Notes under the pieces: model-generated
What the model saw: the letters and a program-made list of their open reading frames with translations, nothing else
Told to the model about the DNA's origin: nothing
The model's database searches: none
Assembly: GCA_019166125.1 (NCBI GenBank)
Contig: JAHTBO010000001.1
Location: 553,669-617,668, forward strand
Reading direction: 5' to 3'
Length of the DNA stretch: 64,000 bases
Source of the DNA: Alcaligenaceae bacterium CGII-47
GTDB taxonomy: Bacteria; Pseudomonadota; Gammaproteobacteria; Burkholderiales; Burkholderiaceae_B
Program-made: the position numbers and the translations under genes
Shown here: in pieces, positions 59,154 through 64,000 of the stretch
How positions within the stretch are numbered: the first letter of the stretch is position 1
Layout of the letters: every line of letters begins with the position of its first letter

Positions 59154-60209
59154 ATGACTCACCCATCTACCATGCAGGCTCTAGTCTACCTTGGGCCCCA
59201 ACAGATAGCCTGTAAAACAGTTCCTACACCTACTATCCTTCAGCCAACCGATGCACTTATCAAAGTTGTTAAAACTACGATCTGCGGCACGGATCTGCAT
59301 ATCCTGAAGGGCGATGTACCGGCAGTTACCAGGGGCAGAATACTGGGCCACGAAGGGGTGGGAGTCGTCGAAGAAGTAGGCAGCGCTGTCCGTGCCTTCA
59401 AGAAATCCGATCATGTATTGATTTCATGCATTACTTCCTGTGGAAAATGTGAGTATTGTAAAAAACAAATGTACGCGCATTGCGAAGATGGAGGCTGGAT
59501 ACTCGGACACTTGATCGACGGCACCCAGGCGGAGTATGTGCGCATCCCGCATGCCGACAACAGCCTGTACCCGATTCCAGCGGGGGCGGATGAAGAAGCA
59601 TTGGTCATGCTCAGCGATATTTTCCCCACGGGCTTTGAGATTGGCGTTCTATATGGCACCGTCAAGCCTGGGGACGTAGTCGCCATTGTCGGCGCCGGAC
59701 CGATAGGCATGGCGGCACTGCTGACGGCCCAATTTTACTCCCCCAGCAAGATCATCATGATCGATACGGATAGCTCACGTCTGGAGATGGCTAAAAAATT
59801 CGGCGCGACACATGTGGTAAACGGCACCGATAGCGATGTTGTCGAAGCGGTTCTCGCACAAACAAAAGATGGCGTCGATGTGGCGATTGAGGCCGTGGGA
59901 GTACGGCAGACCTTTGATATCTGTCAGCATATCATCCGGCCCGGGGGGCATATAGCGAATGTCGGTGTTCATGGGCAAAGTGTCGATCTCGAGCTACAGA
60001 AACTTTGGATTCAGAACATCACTCTGACCACTGGGCTGGTCAATACAAATACCACGCCGATGTTGCTCAAAACAGTCGAGTCAGGGAAACTGACGCCGGA
60101 GAATCTCATCACTCACCATTTCACCTTCGATCAAATTCTGGAAGCCTATAAAGTATTTGGCAATGCAGCGGCGGAAAAAGCGCTGAAGGTCATTATCAGC
60201 AACATTTGA
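59154..60209 (+). CDS. Zinc-dependent medium-chain alcohol dehydrogenase
   Basis: NAD(P)-dependent oxidoreductase, 351 residues. Catalytic zinc ligands are C44 (TTICGTDLH), H66 and E67 (GHEGVG). The structural-zinc cysteines are C96, C99, C102 and C110. The nucleotide fold is VAIVGAGPIGMAALLTAQFY (about 170-190). It resembles secondary-alcohol/butanediol dehydrogenases of betaproteobacteria, used to dispose of reducing power. It is separated from the ATPase gene by 118 bp with its own FNR/Anr box, so it has its own promoter. The AAGGAG ribosome site is strong. Confidence 0.92.
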   Translation: MTHPSTMQALVYLGPQQIACKTVPTPTILQPTDALIKVVKTTICGTDLHILKGDVPAVTRGRILGHEGVGVVEEVGSAVRAFKKSDHVLISCITSCGKCEYCKKQMYAHCEDGGWILGHLIDGTQAEYVRIPHADNSLYPIPAGADEEALVMLSDIFPTGFEIGVLYGTVKPGDVVAIVGAGPIGMAALLTAQFYSPSKIIMIDTDSSRLEMAKKFGATHVVNGTDSDVVEAVLAQTKDGVDVAIEAVGVRQTFDICQHIIRPGGHIANVGVHGQSVDLELQKLWIQNITLTTGLVNTNTTPMLLKTVESGKLTPENLITHHFTFDQILEAYKVFGNAAAEKALKVIISNI

Positions 60210-60314
60210 TGCCTCGGTGGCAGAGCGTGCATGTCATCCTATTGCTGATGAGTGGATTCTGATAGCGCCAATTCGGCAAACACCGTGGACTGGATGGGTT
60301 GATTCCTATACAGA
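60210..60314. other. Spacer between dehydrogenase gene and IS3 element
   Basis: No gene and no clear terminator. It could include the lost left end of the neighbouring IS66 element, if the IS3 element jumped into it; I cannot show this from sequence. Confidence 0.3.
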
Positions 60315-60407
60315 GAGAGGTGGGTCCGCGAAATAGGACGGCCGGTTAAGTGAATTTTCTGCTTCAATAGGCGATGAGAAAGTCGCCTGCTTAGGAGAGC
60401 AGAAGTT

Positions 60408-60710
60408 ATGAGAAGACCCCGTCGTAACCACACAGCCGCCTTCAAGGCCAAGGTAGCCATTGCCGCCCTCAAAGGCGATGAGACGCTAGCCGCGCTAGCG
60501 CAGAGGTTTGATGTCCACCCCAACCAGATCACCCAATGGAAGACACAGTTGCTGGAGAGCGCCTCGGGTGTCTTTGCCACAACCGTCGAGAAGCAATCGG
60601 CGGGGCCTGATCTGAAGGAGCTGCATGCAAAGATTGGCCAACAGGCGCTGGAGATTGATTTTTTGGCCGGCGCGCTCGATCGTATCGGCGATGCGAGCGC
60701 AAAGCGATGA
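60408..60710 (+). CDS. IS3-family transposase OrfA
   Basis: 100-residue helix-turn-helix protein ([46 protein letters not shown]) that binds the element ends. A leucine-zipper-like C-terminal helix follows. GGAGAGCAGAAGTT stands before the ATG. It overlaps orfB by four bases (ATGA). I see no A-rich slippery stretch at the junction, so orfB is probably reached by restart rather than the -1 frameshift usual in IS3 elements. Confidence 0.9.
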   Translation: MRRPRRNHTAAFKAKVAIAALKGDETLAALAQRFDVHPNQITQWKTQLLESASGVFATTVEKQSAGPDLKELHAKIGQQALEIDFLAGALDRIGDASAKR

Positions 60711-61534
60711 TCGACAAGACTCACGAACTGCCTGTAGTTCGGCAGGCACGATTGCTGAATTTATCCCGTTCGTCCGTTTATTACGAACCCAAGCCAGTGC
60801 CTGAAGATGACCTGCGGTTGATGCGACGCATGGACGAACTCCATCTGGATTATCCCTTTGCCGGGGCCCGGATGCTGCGTGACATGCTCAGGCTCGAGGG
60901 CGTTAACGTCGGACGTAAGCATGTCGGGACGCTGATGAAGAAGATGGATATCGAGGCGATCTACCGCAGATCCAACACCAGTCGTCGCAATCAGGCCCAT
61001 CGGATTTATCCTTATCTTTTACGCGACCTGGTCATCGACCGTCCCAATCAGGTCTGGGCCATGGATACGACGTACATACCGATGTGCCGAGGGTTCGTTT
61101 ATCTATGCGCAGTGCTCGACTGGGCCACGCGCAGAGTCCTGAGCTGGCGTCTGTCCAATACGTTGACAGCCGATCCGTGTGTGGATGCCTTGGAAGAAGC
61201 CATTCTCAAATACGGGGCACCCCAGATTATGAACACCGATCAGGGCAGTCAGTTCACCAGTTCAGCCTTCATCGGAGTGCTGAACGAGAACGATATTCAG
61301 GTCAGCATGGATGGCAAGGGCTGCTGGCGCGATAACGTCTTTGTCGAACGGCTCTGGAAATCGGTGAAGTACGAGGAGATTTACCTGCACGGATATGACA
61401 CAGTATCGGACGCCAGGCAGGCCTTGACCCGCTACTTCGATTTTTATAATCGTCGACGGCCGCATTCCTCGCTTGACGGAAAAACACCCGATACGCTTTA
61501 CTTTAACCTGTCGCCGCTGCGTGCAGCGGCTTAA
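60707..61534 (+). CDS. IS3-family transposase OrfB (DDE integrase)
   Basis: 275-residue catalytic transposase of the IS407/IS2-like branch. The DDE residues are in [20 protein letters not shown] and [16 protein letters not shown], all intact. The tail [24 protein letters not shown] is complete. The element therefore looks capable of transposition. Confidence 0.92.
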   Translation: MIDKTHELPVVRQARLLNLSRSSVYYEPKPVPEDDLRLMRRMDELHLDYPFAGARMLRDMLRLEGVNVGRKHVGTLMKKMDIEAIYRRSNTSRRNQAHRIYPYLLRDLVIDRPNQVWAMDTTYIPMCRGFVYLCAVLDWATRRVLSWRLSNTLTADPCVDALEEAILKYGAPQIMNTDQGSQFTSSAFIGVLNENDIQVSMDGKGCWRDNVFVERLWKSVKYEEIYLHGYDTVSDARQALTRYFDFYNRRRPHSSLDGKTPDTLYFNLSPLRAAA

Positions 61535-61604
61535 CCCGCAGAGAATCCACTTAAGAATACCGTTTTACTGTCCAACTGCGCGGGGCCACCTCTCATTTAT
61601 TTTA

Positions 61605-62009
61605 ATGAGCGAATTCTCTCCTTCTCTTGCATCTGTGCCGAGTAGCTATCGGCGTCGGTACACAATCGATTTCAAGCGGCACGTCGTGCAGGAATCGATG
61701 GCCAGCGGTGCATCCATTGCCGGTGTTGCCATGGCCCATGGGCTCAATGCCAACCAACTGCATAACTGGCGCTGGCAATTTCGGCGCGGCGACTTTGGGC
61801 CCATCACCGAAGGTCCGGTCTTGCTGCCAGTGCAGATTAAAGCCGTGTCGGCGCAAGCGAAGCCTCAACCGGCCAAGATAATTGACGGCCAAGATCGCGG
61901 CGTCAGCTCAGGGCACATTGAGCTGATCTTCCCCGACGCACGCGTGGTGGTCCATGGGGCGGCCGATCTGCCTACGTTACGTTGCCTCGTTCAGGCGCTA
62001 CGAGAATGA
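61605..62009 (+). CDS. tnpA: IS66-family TnpA (helix-turn-helix accessory protein)
   Basis: 134-residue DNA-binding protein: [46 protein letters not shown] is a transposase_8-type HTH. A variable stretch and the C-terminal [31 protein letters not shown] follow. The ATG at 61605 is chosen by fit to the family; the frame runs back into the IS3 end. It overlaps tnpB by ATGA. Confidence 0.85.
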   Translation: MSEFSPSLASVPSSYRRRYTIDFKRHVVQESMASGASIAGVAMAHGLNANQLHNWRWQFRRGDFGPITEGPVLLPVQIKAVSAQAKPQPAKIIDGQDRGVSSGHIELIFPDARVVVHGAADLPTLRCLVQALRE

Positions 62010-62350
62010 TTGGCTTACCGGCGGGAACTCGCGTCTGGCTGGCGGCCGGTGTCACGGACATGCGCCGAGGCTTCGATGGCCTGGCGGCCATTGTGCAGTC
62101 CAAGCTTGCAGAGGATCCCTTCAGTGGTCACGTGTTTGTGTTCCGTGGCCGCAAAGGGGATCGCATCAAGGTGCTCTGGTGGAGCGGCGATGGCATGTGC
62201 CTGCTGGCCAAGCGCCTGGAGCAAGGCCATTTCGTCTGGCCTCAAGCCGAATCAGGCTCGGTGTGTTTAACGCCGGCACAGTTGTCGATGCTGCTTGAAG
62301 GCATTGATTGGCGCAGGCCCCAACGCACCCATCGCCCGGCCCGCGTTTGA
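62006..62350 (+). CDS. tnpB: IS66-family TnpB (Orf2)
   Basis: 114-residue IS66 Orf2-like protein, complete: [73 protein letters not shown] is the family hallmark. It is required for transposition of IS66 elements, role unknown. The start ATG overlaps the tnpA stop. Confidence 0.92.
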   Translation: MIGLPAGTRVWLAAGVTDMRRGFDGLAAIVQSKLAEDPFSGHVFVFRGRKGDRIKVLWWSGDGMCLLAKRLEQGHFVWPQAESGSVCLTPAQLSMLLEGIDWRRPQRTHRPARV

Positions 62351-62441
62351 CGCCTCCATAAGCTCGCAAACCCGCATATTTATTGGGCTCTAAGCTTGTA
62401 AAGCATACTTCTGGTGGCCGTTGTTTGATAAAATAGCCGCC

Positions 62442-63827
62442 ATGCAAAACGCCACTAACACCGCTACTGACACCACTGCCTTGTTGGCGGTGATCAAGGC
62501 GTTGAAGCAAGAGAACGACTACTTGCGCTTGCAGTTGGCCAAAGCTCGACGTGAACGCTTCGGGCGTAGTAGTGAACGGGCTGGCGATCTATTGGCTCAG
62601 TTGCCGTTGTCGCTCGATGACGTGACCGTAGCAGAATCTCCAGCCCATGTCGTCGATCTCCATAAGCCCACACCCAAGAAGCAGACTCGCCCTTCTCAGC
62701 GTCATAGCTTGCCCGAGTTTTTACCTCGCGAAGAGCATGTGCTTGCTGCGAATGATTCATGCGACTGCCCGGCATGCGGCGGTGCGCTCAAGTTCCTGGG
62801 TGAAGATGTCAGCGAAACCCTCGAATTCATTCCCGCCAGCTTTAAGGTCGTTCGCACCGTGCGGCCTAAGCTAGCGTGCGGGCGTTGCGACACCATTGTG
62901 CAAGCGGGTGCACCGTCTCGGCCGATTGCTCGCGGCTTGGCGGGCCCGGGCTTGCTGGCTCAGGTGCTCGTAGCCAAGTACTGCGACCATCAACCGCTGT
63001 ATCGCCAAAGCGCGATCTATGCCCGGCACGGTGTAACGCTGTCGCGCTCGACCTTGGCCGATTGGGTGGCTGGCAGCAGTCAATTGCTGCGCCCATTGGT
63101 GCAGGCGCTGCATCGCTATGTCATGGGTGGCAACAAGGTGCATGCCGACGACACCCCGGTGCCTGTGTTGGCGCCAGGCCGTGGCAAGACCCGCACCGGG
63201 CGTTTGTGGACGTATGTGCGCGATGACCGAGCCGCAGCTAGCGAGCAACCGGCGGCAGTGTGGTTCGGATACTCACCGGATCGCAAAGGTGAACATCCCC
63301 AGCGTCACCTTAAAGACTTCCAGGGCATCGTTCAGGCCGATGGGTATGCCGGGTTCAATGCCCTGTACGACAGTGGCCGGGTCAAAGAAGCGGCTTGCTG
63401 GGCCCATGTTCGACGCAAGTTCTACGATATTGCCGAGCAACAAAGCAGCCCCGAGGCCTTGCATGTTCTCGGACGCATTGCTGAACTTTATGCGATCGAA
63501 GCACAAGTGCGGGGCGGATTACCCGAGGTGCGACGCCAGGCGCGTCAGGCACGTGCGGGCCCCCGACTGGACGCACTGCACGACTGGCTGCATAACACCT
63601 TACGATCCGTCTCACGCAAGTCCGACTTAGCCGGGGCTATCCGCTATGCGCTCACTCGCTGGGCTGCCTTGACGCGTTATGTAGACGATGGCCGCATCGA
63701 CATCGATAATAACGCAGCTGAGCGGGCACTGCGCGTGGTCGCCCTTGGACGTAATAAGGCGAACTCGGCGATTATGCGAACCCGGGCTTGTGGCCTAGAC
63801 CGATATACAGGAATCGCGGCTGTTTGA
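62442..63827 (+). pseudogene. tnpC: IS66-family TnpC transposase, 3' end replaced
   Basis: 461 residues against about 510-540 in intact relatives. The N-terminal coiled coil (LLAVIKALKQENDYLRLQLAKARRERFGRSSE), a zinc-finger-like CDCPACGGALKFLGEDVSE and the DDE domain (HADDTPVPVLAPGRGKTRTGRLW, QADGYAGFNALY, DNNAAERALRVVALGR) are present. After GR, where the family continues KNYLFAGSDAGG, the frame reads an unrelated 20-residue tail. The break is near 63757, where another element begins. It is probably inactive. Confidence 0.85.
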
Positions 63828-63903
63828 AGTGAGTGATTCTCGGCTGGACTTCGCATAAAAACTCGCATCTCCTAATGTGGTAACCCCACTTTAGGAGAAC
63901 CTC
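63761..63903. other. Left end of a further element with inverted repeats
   Basis: Starts at the break in tnpC. TTATGCGAA (63772-63780) recurs inverted as TTCGCATAA (63850-63858). CCTAATGTGG and CCACTTTAGG form a near-palindrome just before the last gene (about 63871-63895). Such paired short sites are typical of ends recognised by a tyrosine recombinase. AGGAGA at 63893-63898 serves the next gene. Confidence 0.5.
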
Positions 63904-64000
63904 ATGAATGTTTTTGATGCCTTAACACCGCTGGCCGCAAGTCGGTTACGCACAAGTGTCGTGAGTCCGTTCGCACAGGCGTACTGGGACCATTTAAGCG
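63904..64000 (+). CDS. Start of an unknown protein, possibly a tyrosine recombinase
   Basis: Only 32 codons are in the window: MNVFDALTPLAASRLRTSVV, then SPFAQAYWDHLS. The last part resembles the beginning of the SAM-like core-binding domain of site-specific recombinases, where a short helix with Y-x-x-x-L is common. A good ribosome site (AGGAGA) and the inverted repeats before it fit a mobile-element gene. The identity is not secure. Confidence 0.35.
   Translation, partial: MNVFDALTPLAASRLRTSVVSPFAQAYWDHLS

Larger units (their letters stand above)
60315..61595 (+). mobile_element. IS3-family insertion sequence
   Basis: About 1.28 kb with two transposase frames. Imperfect inverted ends are seen: left GAGAGGTGGGTCCGCGAAAT (from 60315), right, read inwards, GAGAGGTGGCCCCGCGCAGT (from 61594). 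Further inside, TTAAGTGAATTTTCTGC on the left mirrors TTAAGTGGATTCTCTGC on the right. No direct target duplication is found. The right end stops 10 bp before the IS66 tnpA start. Confidence 0.8.
61596..63760 (+). mobile_element. Truncated IS66-family element
   Basis: The tnpA-tnpB-tnpC set of IS66 elements is in order, but both ends look lost. On the left the IS3 element stops just before tnpA. On the right the tnpC gene departs from family sequence after about 63757. No IS66 terminal repeats are visible. Confidence 0.8.
47200..64000. mobile_element. Left part of a decayed genomic island inserted at guaA
   Basis: From the last codons of guaA onward the content changes from conserved housekeeping to integrase remnant, AlpA regulator, truncated kinase, PHB/stress genes and insertion sequences. 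The guaA 3' end is an established integration point for P4-type integrases. The left junction should be the last bases of guaA (around 47205-47219). I find no second copy of that sequence in the window, so the right end lies beyond it or is lost. Confidence 0.55.

Noticed and set aside
60690..60720. -1 frameshift signal between the IS3 orfA and orfB
   Set aside because: No A6G/A7-type slippery stretch; the genes overlap by ATGA, so restart coupling is simpler.

Overview
The window reads as a chromosomal segment of a Gram-negative betaproteobacterium, most likely order Burkholderiales and close to the Alcaligenaceae. The reasons are the gene content and protein style: iscRSUA, prfB-lysS, a second infA, recJ next to an RpfE-like gene, LolCD, a TRAP carboxylate transporter, and a class I PHB pathway. 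The genus cannot be fixed from sequence reading alone.

Layout. 1-8.8 kb is housekeeping: the 5' part of an aromatic aminotransferase, uvrB, a low-molecular-weight phosphatase, the iron-sulfur operon iscR-iscS-iscU-iscA behind a very good IscR operator, then the convergent pair prfB-lysS, with prfB read through the classical +1 frameshift. 8.9-18.9 kb is transport: a TDT-family carrier, a TRAP transporter (dctPQM order on the minus strand), a degenerate hemerythrin-like protein, an ABC importer of the nitrate/sulfonate/taurine type with two solute-binding proteins, a second-type infA and an EamA exporter. 19-27 kb holds recJ and its RpfE-like partner, and the divergent lolC-lolD-tatD-comEC set. 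27-31 kb is class Ia ribonucleotide reductase nrdAB behind two NrdR boxes 31 bp apart. 31-36 kb is a complete branched-chain 2-oxoacid dehydrogenase operon (E1a, E1b, E2, E3). 36-47 kb has a hydrolase, a PHP-domain phosphoesterase with no normal start codon, greB, purL, guaB, an MFS carrier and guaA.

From the 3' end of guaA at 47.2 kb to the end of the window the DNA looks like a decayed genomic island. It has a run of repeats of the kind bound by integrase arms, a P4-type integrase that has lost its middle, an AlpA-type regulator, and a kinase gene that has lost its 5' part. It then carries an intact metabolic block: acetoacetyl-CoA reductase, class I PHA synthase, phasin, an ADP-forming acyl-CoA synthetase fused to a GNAT acetyltransferase, a universal stress protein, an MgtA-type P-ATPase and a zinc alcohol dehydrogenase. 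FNR/Anr-like boxes lie in front of the first gene (weak) and before the dehydrogenase (strong). This suggests a low-oxygen carbon- and redox-storage module. The island ends in the window with an IS3-family element butted against an IS66-family element, whose transposase gene is itself cut by the edge of a further element.

The most striking single observation is the IscU scaffold protein. It keeps the family's length and numbering but has Leu at position 37, where the first cluster-ligand cysteine should be, and Glu at position 39 instead of Asp. The hscB-hscA-fdx genes that normally follow iscA are absent from this locus.
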